Assembly: GCA_021160245.1 (NCBI GenBank)
Contig: JAGHCW010000069.1
Span: 1 to 41,219 of the forward strand
Direction: 5' to 3'
DNA length: 41,219 nucleotides
Source: a bacterium
GTDB taxonomy: Bacteria; B130-G9
Both the position numbers and the translations under genes were made by a program. Shown one piece after another: positions 34,300 to 41,219 of this stretch (the stretch's first letter is position 1; each line of letters begins with the position of its first letter). Under the pieces are notes generated by a model. That model had not been told where the DNA came from. It searched no databases and saw only the letters and a list, made by a program, of their open reading frames with translations.

Positions 34300-36246
34300 T
34301 TGGTGGCAGTCAATTACTTGAGCGATGAAGAATACGAGGCGCTTGGACTGACGTCCGGCATTGAGATACATCAGCAGATAAAGACCGAGAAGAAGCTCTT
34401 CTGTCGATGCCCTGTGAAGATGCACCGTGACAACGATTATGACGCGATAGTCGTCCGGCACATGCGTCCTACGCTCTCTGAGCTCGGCGAGTATGACGGC
34501 ACTGCGCTGATGGAGTTCAAGACGAAGAAGGATATTGTTTATCAGCTCTATCACGACTGCGTTTGCACGTACGAGATGGACGACACGCCTCCATTTTTGA
34601 TCAATCAGAATGCGGTCGAGATAGCGCTTCAAATAGCGATATTGTTGGGCTGCACCACGATTGACGAGGTCTTCATTACGCGCAAGCAGTATTTGGATGG
34701 GAGCATTCCGACCGGCTTCCAGCGCACCTCAATTATTGGAATAGACGGTGAGATTGGATATAGGGGCAAGCGCATTCACATTCGCCAGCTCGGGCTTGAG
34801 GAGGATGCTTGCCGCGAGGTCTCGGACATCCGGCACTGCGTAACATTCAAAGCCGACAGGCTTGGGACGCCGCTTATCGAGGTTGTAACGGAGCGCGACA
34901 TGGTTACGCCTCTAGAGGTTCAGGGCGTGGCCGAGCAGATCAGCATGGCCCTAAAGGGAACGGGTCTCGTCAATCGGGGCATGGGCAGCGTTCGAGAGGA
35001 CGTAAACGTCAGCATCAGCGGCTCAACCAGAGTCGAGATCAAGGGCGTAGATAAACTCTCGCTCATAGGCCCGCTCGTTCATTATGAGGCGCTCAGGCAG
35101 AAGCACTTGCTTGAGTTGAAAGATGAGCTTAAGAATCGGGGCGTAGCTAAAGAGACGCTTGCGATTTGGGATGTTGATATCAGTAAGCTAGCCGATCAGC
35201 TGGATTCTACGATCATTCAAGACGCTCTTGAGGCGGAGCCCGGCTCCATCGTCCGCGCGATAGGCCTTCGGAACATGGCCGGAATGCTGGGGCATGAACT
35301 TCAGCCCAATAAGCCCTTTGCTTATGAAATCTCGCAGCGCATCAAGGTCATCGCGTGCCTCGATGGCGAGCCGAACATATTGTTCAACGACGGTGAGGCA
35401 CGGACGGGCGATCTCAGCGACGATGCGTGGGCGGATGTTTTCTCCGAGTTGGATGCTTCAAAGACGGACGCGGTGATTCTCGTTTGGGGTCCTCTTGCGG
35501 ACGTTGAGCTGGCCGTTTCCGAGGTCCGCCTTAGGGTGGAGGATGCGATCTCCGGTGTGCCGAATGAGACGAGGCAGGCTTCCGACGACGGGACAACGGG
35601 ATTCGAGCGGATACTGCCCGGGCCTGACCGGATGTATCCGGACACCGACCTTCCGCCGTTTGCTATTTCGGCAGAACGGCTTGAGAATATCAAAAATAAG
35701 ATGGCCGCGAATCCATTTGAGACTTACGAGCGATTTAGAGCTCTCGGCATCTCGAACCACGCAATCAGGCAGCTAATGCGGAATCGTCGATGGCGTCTCT
35801 TTGACCGAGTGGTCAAGGGATTGGGCATTGACCTGCATTTTGCAGTAACGTTGTTGGCGGAGCGTCTTCGAGCCTTTGATCGAGAGGGGCTTAACACGTC
35901 GAAGCTCACGGACGATGATCTCTTCAAGGTCTTTGACAAGTTCAAGCAGGGCAAATTGTCCTGCGAGGGCGCCGGCTGGGTGATTCGGGACATGCTCCAA
36001 AATGACGATAGCCAGGATCTTGCGATCGAGCGTTTTTTGTTGGGGCAACTCGACGAGAAGAAGATCAAGGAACTCGTCTCCACGCAACTTGCAGCCAAGC
36101 GCACGCTCATCGCCCGATTGCCCGCTGATAAGGCGTTCAACTTGCTCATGGGCGACTTAATGCATGGCGCCTCGGGCAAGCTTGAGCCCAGGGCCGTGGC
36201 GACCGCCCTGCGAGCGGCACTAAGTGCAATCGATGAACAAGGTTGA
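34300..36246 (+). CDS. gatE: Glutamyl-tRNA(Gln) amidotransferase subunit E (archaeal type)
   Basis: GatE with its partner GatD converts Glu-tRNA(Gln) to Gln-tRNA(Gln). The 648-aa length and domain order fit GatE and not bacterial GatB (about 480 aa). The kinase-type core has GLTSGIEIHQQIKTEKKLFC near residues 16-35, MRPTLSELGEYDGTALMEFK and MDDTPPFLINQNAVE. A GAD-type insertion lies near residues 300-435 (VRAIGLRNMAGMLGHELQ), followed by GVPNETRQASDDGTTGFER and PGPDRMYPDTDLPP. The C-terminal helical/YqeY-like part ends with LMHGASGKLEPRAV. No gatD is visible in this window. TTG 34300 or GTG 34303 follows GAGGG. It lies 90 bases downstream of the tRNA-Gln-like element. Confidence 0.88.
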   Translation: MVAVNYLSDEEYEALGLTSGIEIHQQIKTEKKLFCRCPVKMHRDNDYDAIVVRHMRPTLSELGEYDGTALMEFKTKKDIVYQLYHDCVCTYEMDDTPPFLINQNAVEIALQIAILLGCTTIDEVFITRKQYLDGSIPTGFQRTSIIGIDGEIGYRGKRIHIRQLGLEEDACREVSDIRHCVTFKADRLGTPLIEVVTERDMVTPLEVQGVAEQISMALKGTGLVNRGMGSVREDVNVSISGSTRVEIKGVDKLSLIGPLVHYEALRQKHLLELKDELKNRGVAKETLAIWDVDISKLADQLDSTIIQDALEAEPGSIVRAIGLRNMAGMLGHELQPNKPFAYEISQRIKVIACLDGEPNILFNDGEARTGDLSDDAWADVFSELDASKTDAVILVWGPLADVELAVSEVRLRVEDAISGVPNETRQASDDGTTGFERILPGPDRMYPDTDLPPFAISAERLENIKNKMAANPFETYERFRALGISNHAIRQLMRNRRWRLFDRVVKGLGIDLHFAVTLLAERLRAFDREGLNTSKLTDDDLFKVFDKFKQGKLSCEGAGWVIRDMLQNDDSQDLAIERFLLGQLDEKKIKELVSTQLAAKRTLIARLPADKAFNLLMGDLMHGASGKLEPRAVATALRAALSAIDEQG

Positions 36247-37228
36247 GGCAGCTCTTCACTCTCTAGCTCGGCTTGCCGCCTCAAAAGTCGCCAGAAACCG
36301 GCAGGTTGCAGATGTGGTTTTCGACCGCTGTCCGAGCATGACCGATCTTGCACGCTCCGCTCTGAATCATGCCGCTTTCATTCTAAAACTCCCCAAGACG
36401 TTCTTTCTGACGAGCGTTATGCTAGAGGTGACCAACACCTGCAACCTGAAATGCCGCTTCTGCCCCGCCGTCAACTTGAAGCGGAAGAAGGGCTTTATGG
36501 ACGTTGGCCTCGCGGGAAAGGTTCTAAAGCAGTGCAAGAATCTTCAATATGTTTACCTTTATGATTGGGGCGAGCCGCTGCTGCACCCGGAACTCGACCG
36601 AATCATCGAAACCGCGACGCGCCTCGGCCACAGGACGTTCATGGTTACAAACGGCACGCTGCTTGTCCCTGAACTCTCCGAAAAAATCATTGCCGCGGGG
36701 CTCTCGACTATCTGTTTCTCCATTGACGGCATTGACGAGACTTATGAGTACTTCCGCGGGGTTGAATATGACCTTGTGCGAGAGAATGTTGAGCGGTTTC
36801 TGAAAGTTAAAGAGAGATTGAATCCCGATCTCCGCGTTGAGATCAATTACGTCGTCTCCGAGCTGTCCGAGGGCGCCGTTGAGCGTTTTCGGGAGATTTG
36901 GGGGCCAAAGGTTGATCACATAACGTTCCAGCCAATGTTGACATATCAGAACGTCCCGAGGCGCCGGCCTTGTCGGGAGCTCTGGAAAGGCACGCTCGTT
37001 GTGTTCTGGGACGGGACGGTGGTGGCGTGCTGTGTTGATTACGAAGGCCTGCTTGCGGTCGGCGACGCTAAGAAGGACAGCATGAACGCCCTCCTAAACT
37101 CGCAGGCCATGGTCCGCCTCCGTCGAGGCCACGCCAAAGGCAACTTCTGTTCGCTTTGCAGCTATTGTTCCGAATACGAGACCTCCGAGATCGACGGCCG
37201 TTTCGATGGCCGCCTCGCCAAAGAATGA
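36233..37228 (+). CDS. Radical SAM/SPASM protein
   Basis: The 331-aa protein has the radical SAM iron-sulfur motif in TCNLKCRFCPAVN near residues 65-77, preceded by FFLTSVMLEVTN. It continues with YLYDWGEPLLHPEL near residue 107 and MVTNGTLLVPELSEKIIAAG, the usual SAM-binding strands. The C-terminus has a SPASM-type set of cysteines: RPCRELW, VVACCVDYEG and GNFCSLCSYC, expected to bind one or two extra iron-sulfur clusters. Such proteins modify peptides or proteins; no precursor peptide gene is obvious nearby. It overlaps gatE by 14 bases. I chose ATG 36233, with GTG 36224 the alternative. Confidence 0.88.
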   Translation: MNKVEAALHSLARLAASKVARNRQVADVVFDRCPSMTDLARSALNHAAFILKLPKTFFLTSVMLEVTNTCNLKCRFCPAVNLKRKKGFMDVGLAGKVLKQCKNLQYVYLYDWGEPLLHPELDRIIETATRLGHRTFMVTNGTLLVPELSEKIIAAGLSTICFSIDGIDETYEYFRGVEYDLVRENVERFLKVKERLNPDLRVEINYVVSELSEGAVERFREIWGPKVDHITFQPMLTYQNVPRRRPCRELWKGTLVVFWDGTVVACCVDYEGLLAVGDAKKDSMNALLNSQAMVRLRRGHAKGNFCSLCSYCSEYETSEIDGRFDGRLAKE

Positions 37229-37261
37229 ATCAATTGTCTGCCACGAGCTCGCAGGTCAGTA

Positions 37262-37288
37262 CCGGAAAGCCCTGCACGAGGGTTCCGG
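37262..37288. terminator. Hairpin between convergent genes
   Basis: CCGGAA (37262-37267) pairs with TTCCGG (37283-37288), and inside it CCCT pairs with AGGG around loop GCACG, with AG unpaired. It lies between the ends of the convergent radical SAM and DUF2283 genes, so a bidirectional terminator is plausible. No T-run follows on either strand. Confidence 0.35.
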
Positions 37289-37316
37289 GGCGCAGCGAAG
37301 TACTTCGACCGAAGCC

Positions 37317-37529
37317 TCAACCGGCAACCGCCTGTTCTTTGACTTCGTATGCAAATGACAGAGGCTCGGATACATTCCGAGATGCGTCGAGTATTTCGAC
37401 GGAGACAACCGCGCCGTCTGCGTCATAGTCGAATATGATGCCGGGGCGAACCTCGTCGCTTTCCTCGATCCTCGCCTCTCGTAAGATCAGGGTAAGAGTG
37501 TCCGTTTCCCGGTCGTAAATTCCCTTCAC
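37317..37529 (-). CDS. DUF2283 family protein (antitoxin-like)
   Basis: The 70-aa protein matches the DUF2283 pattern: YDRETDTLTLIL near residues 5-16, EESDEVRPGIIFDYDADGAV near residues 22-41 and VSVEILDASR at about 42-51. The family is short and single-domain. Its genes are often found beside DUF4258-type toxin-like genes, which is the case here: the start GTG at 37529 is four bases after the stop of 37534-37810, with AAAAGGA upstream. Function as an antitoxin is inference from context. The partner is frameshifted, so the pair may now be inactive. Confidence 0.8.
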   Translation of the reverse strand: MKGIYDRETDTLTLILREARIEESDEVRPGIIFDYDADGAVVSVEILDASRNVSEPLSFAYEVKEQAVAG

Positions 37530-37533
37530 GCAA

Positions 37534-37810
37534 TCATTCCTTTTCCCAGTATTTCTCTATCTTCGATGTTCTATAGACGGTTACGATAACTTGACACATT
37601 CCTTGTTCTTCCACAACCACTCTGAGCAACAGTGCCTTTCCTGAAATCTCATCCTTATCGCGCGACTGGCATACTCTGCGCTTGCCTCCTGGACAATACT
37701 ACTTGCTCCGGAAATCGGACCACATCGCGCACCTTGTCGGCTGCAATGCCCCTCCTGCGCATTTGGAACAATGCATGATCGCTTATGATAATTTGCCTGT
37801 CGATCTTCAT
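37534..37810 (-). pseudogene. DUF4258-like toxin gene, broken by a single-base frameshift
   Basis: Reading the minus strand from ATG 37810 gives MKIDRQIIISDHALFQMRRR, then GIAADKVRDVVRFPEQVVLS and RRQ, after which this frame ends at a stop. The expected continuation, RRVCQSRDKDEISGKALLLR followed by VVVEEQGMCQVIVTVYRTSK and IEKYWEKE, is present in the next frame and ends TGA at 37534. The 277-base interval is one base more than a multiple of three, as a single inserted base near 37680 would give. The protein would be about 91 aa, as expected for DUF4258 proteins. A sequencing error would look the same. Confidence 0.72.
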
Positions 37811-38053
37811 ACGCTTCTACTTGCCGGCGTTATGCACTCCATTAATCTTCCGCCTCACATCCTCTTTCCGCATCCTGCTGACCACCATTTTGATTCGATT
37901 GAGATTCATTGTAGTAGCCTATGGTTGTCATTTCAAGCGGCGTCCCTGCAGATGAGGTATGCCACAAGGTGCTTCTCTATGACTTGCTGAGCGTGAAAAC
38001 CGGCAACGTCGAGTGCCTTGCGGGACGAAATGCACAACTCCCCAATTGGCATG

Positions 38054-40222
38054 TTACTCAAAGCGCCACGAGGCGCTTGAGAGTTCGCCTATCATGGTCA
38101 TTGTGCCCATCTCGAAGAATGCGGCCAGCCAGGTGTAGTCGCCGGTTGGGAAATCGGCGGTGAAATCGTGGATCAAGACGGGAAAGCCGGGGATGAATGT
38201 CCCGGAGGGCAAGAGGCCGCTTATGTATGGTTCCGGCATATCCCCTCCCTCGTAGTAATAGAGCGAGCCGTCCGGCAGAACGCAAGCGATTTGAATGTCG
38301 ATTTCTATGTCCGGCCCCGGGTTTTCATAGGTCAGCGCAACGAGCATCGTGTCGCCGGCGTGATACGTTTCAGCATCGGTCGAGATCGTGATACTCGGCC
38401 CTGGCTGCGCCATGCCAGACTCGAGGCACAAGAGGCCGGAGGGGGTTGCGAACCAGATATCGCCGTTCGGCGCGGTCGAGATGTCGCGTATTGCGTTCAC
38501 CGGGAGCCCGCTGTCGATGTCCCACTTCGTCCACTCGGTCCGATCGAATCGAGCGAGCCCATCGTTCGTCCCCACCCAGATGTTGTTTGAGGCATCGCAC
38601 TTGAGGCAGTTGATCCGGTCGCTCGGGAGGCCATCATCCATTGTGTACCAAGCGATCTCGTTCTCACCATCAAATTGAAGCACGCCTCGCTCTGAGCCCC
38701 CGAAGCCGAACCAGAGAGCTCCGTCATTGTCGCACTCGATCGCTTCGACATGGGTGTACTCGGGCAGAAACTGCTCCAGCTGGTCGTCCTTGATCGCCGC
38801 GACGCCGATGTCCGTCCCAACCCAAATACGGCCCTCGTGGTCGCACGCGATGCAGTCAGGCCTTATCTCCATTGGAGGAGTTTGATTGTCGTAGGCCTGG
38901 AATGTCAGCCATGACTGGCCATCGTATTTGGCTAGGCCTGCACCCGCGCAGACCCAGAGATTCTGGTCCAGGTCAAAACAGATGTCGGTTGCCGAGGAGA
39001 GAGACATCCCTCCCGGGCCTGTGCGCTCATAGTTGGCCATCATCCCTTTCCAGGCTTTGAGATTGGTATTACAGGCAAGCCAGACGGTGCTGTCTGCGCC
39101 GAAGACAATGTCGTTAACGCAATCCAAAGCGACGATGCCCGGTTCGTGAAGGGCCTTCCATCGCAACCCATCGAAGTAGCCTACTTGACCGAAGGCCGTC
39201 CCATAGAAGACCCGGCCTAGCTCGTTCACGGCCACTGACCGGACGTCGTTGTTCATGACGGTGCTCTCGCCGCCCGTGTAGCAATTCCAAAGGCCATTAT
39301 TGTATCTGGCCAGGCCTCCCGCTGTCGTAAAGAACAGAGAGCCGTCAGGCGTCTCCGCCACTTTGCTCACGCTATTTGAAGGCAGACCACTATTCAGAGA
39401 GTTGAAGACCGTCCACTGATTGCGGTCGAACATCGAGACGCCGCTTTGATAATGCGTCACCCAGACCCGGTCCTGATCGTCCACCAGCACGTCGGTTGGG
39501 GAACCCGCCAGGCCATCCTCCCCACTGTAGGTCTGCACGATGCTCCCGTCCTGAACCTGCACGATTCTTACTCCCTCGTTAATCCACACCTCACCGGGCC
39601 GACCCGCGGCCATATCCCGGACACCATCAACGTCATCTCCACTAAACGTAAACGTATCCCAGCCGCCGTCTTTGTATCTGGCAAGCTGGAGGGGGGCGCC
39701 CCAAGAATAGCCGAACCAGCCCGTGCCGTCCTCCTCGAAACAGATTGATATCGCCCGCCGATCTGTTGGGCCCTCTACCTCCTCCCAGGCGCCGTCTTGG
39801 AAGCGGGCAAGGACGTGTCTCGACGATGCATTATCGATGCTGTAGCTGGCCCAGACGCTTCCGTCAGGCGAGGACACAATCACGTCACCATCCATGTCCT
39901 TGCCAGCAAATGTAAAGGGTTGCACAAAACCTCCGCTAACTCTACATATCGAGCTGCCACAATGAATCCAGGCAGCGCCGGACGTATCGACCGTTACCCC
40001 GGAACCGGACGAGGGCAGGCGGAACATCTCCATGTCATCCTGCGCGGGATGGAAATGGCACAAGTAGCTGCCAGAGCCGAACCAGACCGAGCTATCGGTC
40101 GCCGCGGCAATGTTGTATCCGTTGGAGAACGGATTCATGTAGTGCGTGAATTCCTGGGCCAAGCCGACCTGGGAAAAAGAGAATATCAGTGTGAGAACAG
40201 TCACAAAAACTACTAGTTTCAT
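38054..40222 (-). CDS. Secreted two-component-type beta-propeller protein
   Basis: The 722-aa protein starts with a signal peptide, KLVVFVTVLTLIFSFSQVGLAQ. About 14 short repeats follow, with the pattern D-x-x-x-x-x-W-x-G-(T/S)-x-x-G-(L/V). Clear examples are SSVWFGSGSYLCHF, DGSLFFTTAGGLARYN, EGRIWVGTDIGVA and NNIWVGTNDGLARFD. These are the 'regulator propeller' repeats that make two seven-bladed propellers in sensor proteins; here no kinase or membrane segment follows. The last ~100 residues (TISTDAETYHAGDTMLVALT onward) form a separate beta-sandwich-like domain. The protein is probably extracellular or periplasmic. It lies downstream of a strong hairpin and the small Cys-rich gene. Confidence 0.82.
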   Translation of the reverse strand: MKLVVFVTVLTLIFSFSQVGLAQEFTHYMNPFSNGYNIAAATDSSVWFGSGSYLCHFHPAQDDMEMFRLPSSGSGVTVDTSGAAWIHCGSSICRVSGGFVQPFTFAGKDMDGDVIVSSPDGSVWASYSIDNASSRHVLARFQDGAWEEVEGPTDRRAISICFEEDGTGWFGYSWGAPLQLARYKDGGWDTFTFSGDDVDGVRDMAAGRPGEVWINEGVRIVQVQDGSIVQTYSGEDGLAGSPTDVLVDDQDRVWVTHYQSGVSMFDRNQWTVFNSLNSGLPSNSVSKVAETPDGSLFFTTAGGLARYNNGLWNCYTGGESTVMNNDVRSVAVNELGRVFYGTAFGQVGYFDGLRWKALHEPGIVALDCVNDIVFGADSTVWLACNTNLKAWKGMMANYERTGPGGMSLSSATDICFDLDQNLWVCAGAGLAKYDGQSWLTFQAYDNQTPPMEIRPDCIACDHEGRIWVGTDIGVAAIKDDQLEQFLPEYTHVEAIECDNDGALWFGFGGSERGVLQFDGENEIAWYTMDDGLPSDRINCLKCDASNNIWVGTNDGLARFDRTEWTKWDIDSGLPVNAIRDISTAPNGDIWFATPSGLLCLESGMAQPGPSITISTDAETYHAGDTMLVALTYENPGPDIEIDIQIACVLPDGSLYYYEGGDMPEPYISGLLPSGTFIPGFPVLIHDFTADFPTGDYTWLAAFFEMGTMTMIGELSSASWRFE

Positions 40223-40244
40223 CTTGCTATCTCCTATTATATAT

Positions 40245-40274
40245 GCCTGGAGCCCGGAGTGCCGGGCCCCAGGC
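40245..40274 (-). other. Strong GC-rich hairpin before the propeller gene
   Basis: GCCTGG (40245-40250) pairs with CCAGGC (40269-40274), and GCCCGG (40252-40257) with CCGGGC (40262-40267), with loop AGTG and a one-base mismatch. It lies between two minus-strand genes, just ahead of the propeller gene's ribosome binding site. No T-run follows, so it could be an attenuator or an mRNA stabiliser. Confidence 0.55.
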
Positions 40275-40287
40275 GATGTTCAGACTG

Positions 40288-40701
40288 CTATTCGCACTTG
40301 GTTTGCAGAAGATGTTTTGCAGCATCTTCAGGGTCCCGGTCAGTACATTCGCCGGTGCTCTCAAACCAGTACAGATAGTCCACCGGATCAAGCTCCACTG
40401 TCTGCCTGTAAAGCACACACAAATTGTAGGGGGGAAGGTCAACCCTTGTCAACATCGTGTTGTGGGTGGGCCCGCCTGCCTCCTTCTCATAATAGACCCT
40501 CACCGATGTGCCCGTGACTTTAGTAGAGTCAAGGTAAACGTTGAAATCGTACTCGCAGTCCTCCTCGTCGTTACAGGAGCACCAGCCGTTGCAGAGGCAG
40601 CCCTCCACCTCGCCACAGCAAGCGCTTGCCCAGACATAAGCCGCAAATCCAGCACCAAGCAATAGACAGATTGACATTATCACGAGAGATTTTCTCGTCA
40701 T
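40288..40701 (-). CDS. Small exported Cys-rich protein
   Basis: The 137-aa protein starts at ATG 40701, with AAGGAG seven bases upstream. It has a signal peptide, MTRKSLVIMSICLLLGAG, with cleavage probably after VWASA. A dense cysteine cluster follows: CCGEVEGCLCNGWCSCNDEE with seven cysteines within about 24 residues, likely forming disulfides or binding metal. The remaining ~85 residues have strand-like pattern with YDFNVYLDS and NLCVLYRQTVELDPVDY and three more cysteines. No family recognised. It is the first gene of a pair with the propeller protein 65 bases downstream. Confidence 0.65.
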   Translation of the reverse strand: MTRKSLVIMSICLLLGAGFAAYVWASACCGEVEGCLCNGWCSCNDEEDCEYDFNVYLDSTKVTGTSVRVYYEKEAGGPTHNTMLTRVDLPPYNLCVLYRQTVELDPVDYLYWFESTGECTDRDPEDAAKHLLQTKCE

Positions 40702-40734
40702 TTGACTTCTCCTTATCTTTTCACGCATTGTTAT

Positions 40735-40772
40735 CCAACAATTTGCTTGGTAAATGGTTGGCAAATTGTTGG
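40735..40772. promoter_or_regulatory. Perfect 12-base inverted repeat upstream of the Cys-rich gene
   Basis: CCAACAATTTGC (40735-40746) and GCAAATTGTTGG (40761-40772) are exact reverse complements with a 14-base loop. They lie 34-71 bases upstream of the start codon of the Cys-rich gene. This could be a dimeric-regulator operator or an RNA hairpin in its leader. Confidence 0.6.
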
Positions 40773-40796
40773 TTCACTGTGTGGGCGCGTTACTAC

Positions 40797-40842
40797 GCCG
40801 ACTGCGGCCGGCCGAGGGGCTAACGTCTCTTAGTCGGCTTTT
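40797..40842 (+). terminator. Possible intrinsic terminator or structured RNA
   Basis: GCCGACT (40797-40803) pairs with AGTCGGC (40832-40838), with TTTT directly after. The 28-base loop contains the palindrome GGCCGGCC. A second hairpin, TTCCCA-AAAC-TGGGAA (40841-40856), follows at once. No plus-strand gene ends upstream, so what it would terminate is unclear. Confidence 0.35.
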
Positions 40843-40856
40843 CCCAAAACTGGGAA

Positions 40857-41219
40857 CAGTGAAGGTGAACTTATGGTGATGCGCGCACGGGCGGGCCTTG
40901 TCCGGTTGGGTCCACCGTCGCCGGATTGCCCTGCGCAGCTGGTGCGAAGGAGGAGGCTATGGCGGACAAGAAAAGATAGCGCTGCGCTACCCCCCCGCAA
41001 CATCTTGTAGCATTCGAGAATACCAACGCAATATCTGCTAAGAACATGCCAGACCCCCTGTTGCCTATTGTAATCGAGTACTTATATGATAGCCGCTCGA
41101 CATGCGATGTCAAGCTGTTTTATCGCTCTTTATGACTCGTAATCCCCTTCAGACGACATTCTATCTACATAATTCGGCATATATCGCAACGCATCTCCCA
41201 ATTCGCTCAGTTACTCAAA
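40857..41219. other. No recognisable gene
   Basis: These last 363 bases contain one open frame on the minus strand (40871-41113, 80 codons) with no ribosome binding site, low-complexity content and no domain. It has Pro/Ala/Gly-rich ends typical of a shadow frame. I see no RNA gene or repeat here. Confidence 0.5.

Noticed and set aside
34118-34321. A 67-codon plus-strand frame over the tRNA-Gln-like element
   Set aside because: It runs through the cloverleaf and ends inside gatE; the RNA fold explains the sequence better.
34135-36246. A genome-wide recoding of UAA, suggested by the UUA anticodon
   Set aside because: Genes in this window end at UAA at the usual family lengths (gap, rng, the TPR protein), and no conserved gene has an internal UAA.
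37682-37990. A 102-codon plus-strand frame near the DUF4258 remnant
   Set aside because: It is antisense to the frameshifted DUF4258 gene, whose protein pattern is much clearer.
40871-41113. An 80-codon minus-strand frame near the window end
   Set aside because: No ribosome binding site, low-complexity ends and no domain; probably a shadow frame.

Overview
This window looks like a chromosomal segment from an uncultured, probably Gram-negative bacterium. The bacterial core genes are RNase G, Era, SecG, a linear gap-pgk-tpiA run, a cysteine desulfurase and bacterial tRNAs. Exported TPR, propeller and secretin-N-like proteins point to a cell envelope with secreted or outer-membrane parts. I cannot name a phylum. 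An archaeal-type GatE and two copies of an uncharacterised Fn3/DUF6754-like membrane module suggest a candidate-phylum lineage.

Layout. 0.3-6.6 kb (minus strand): a four-gene operon of a 987-aa exported TPR protein, RNase G, a family-2 glycosyltransferase and mannose-1-phosphate guanylyltransferase. 6.9 kb: tRNA-Gly(GCC). 7.2-9.2 kb (plus): a type II restriction-modification pair. 9.4-14.0 kb (plus): a small membrane protein, a Cys-rich zinc-finger-like protein, gap, pgk, tpiA, secG, then tRNA-Leu(GAG). 14.2 kb (minus): a small lipoprotein-like gene.

14.8-21.7 kb (minus): eight tightly packed genes that are two diverged tandem copies of one four-gene membrane module. Each copy has an Fn3 plus membrane DUF6754-like protein, a multi-spanning protein, a two-anchor protein with a soluble domain, and a second multi-spanning protein. 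This is the strongest candidate in the window for an undescribed system. 21.9-24.8 kb: a decayed C-terminal piece of a Trk/Ktr potassium transporter, an orphan DNA methyltransferase, a GxxExxY gene bracketed by long repeats, and a cysteine desulfurase. 24.9-28.1 kb (plus): a CoA-disulfide-reductase-like flavoenzyme and an OLD-like ATPase/TOPRIM protein. 28.1-33.1 kb (minus): a flippase-like membrane protein, Era, an FAD oxidoreductase and a B12-binding radical SAM protein.

33.1-37.2 kb (plus): an exported STN-like protein whose signal peptide is encoded by a (CTGT)9 repeat, in a phase that puts its best ATG out of frame; REP-like palindromes; a tRNA-Gln-like gene with a UUA anticodon; archaeal-type gatE; and a radical SAM/SPASM gene. 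37.3-40.7 kb (minus): a DUF2283/DUF4258 toxin-antitoxin-like pair whose DUF4258 gene is frameshifted, a secreted propeller protein and a small secreted Cys-rich protein with striking hairpins upstream. The last ~360 bases hold nothing I can support.
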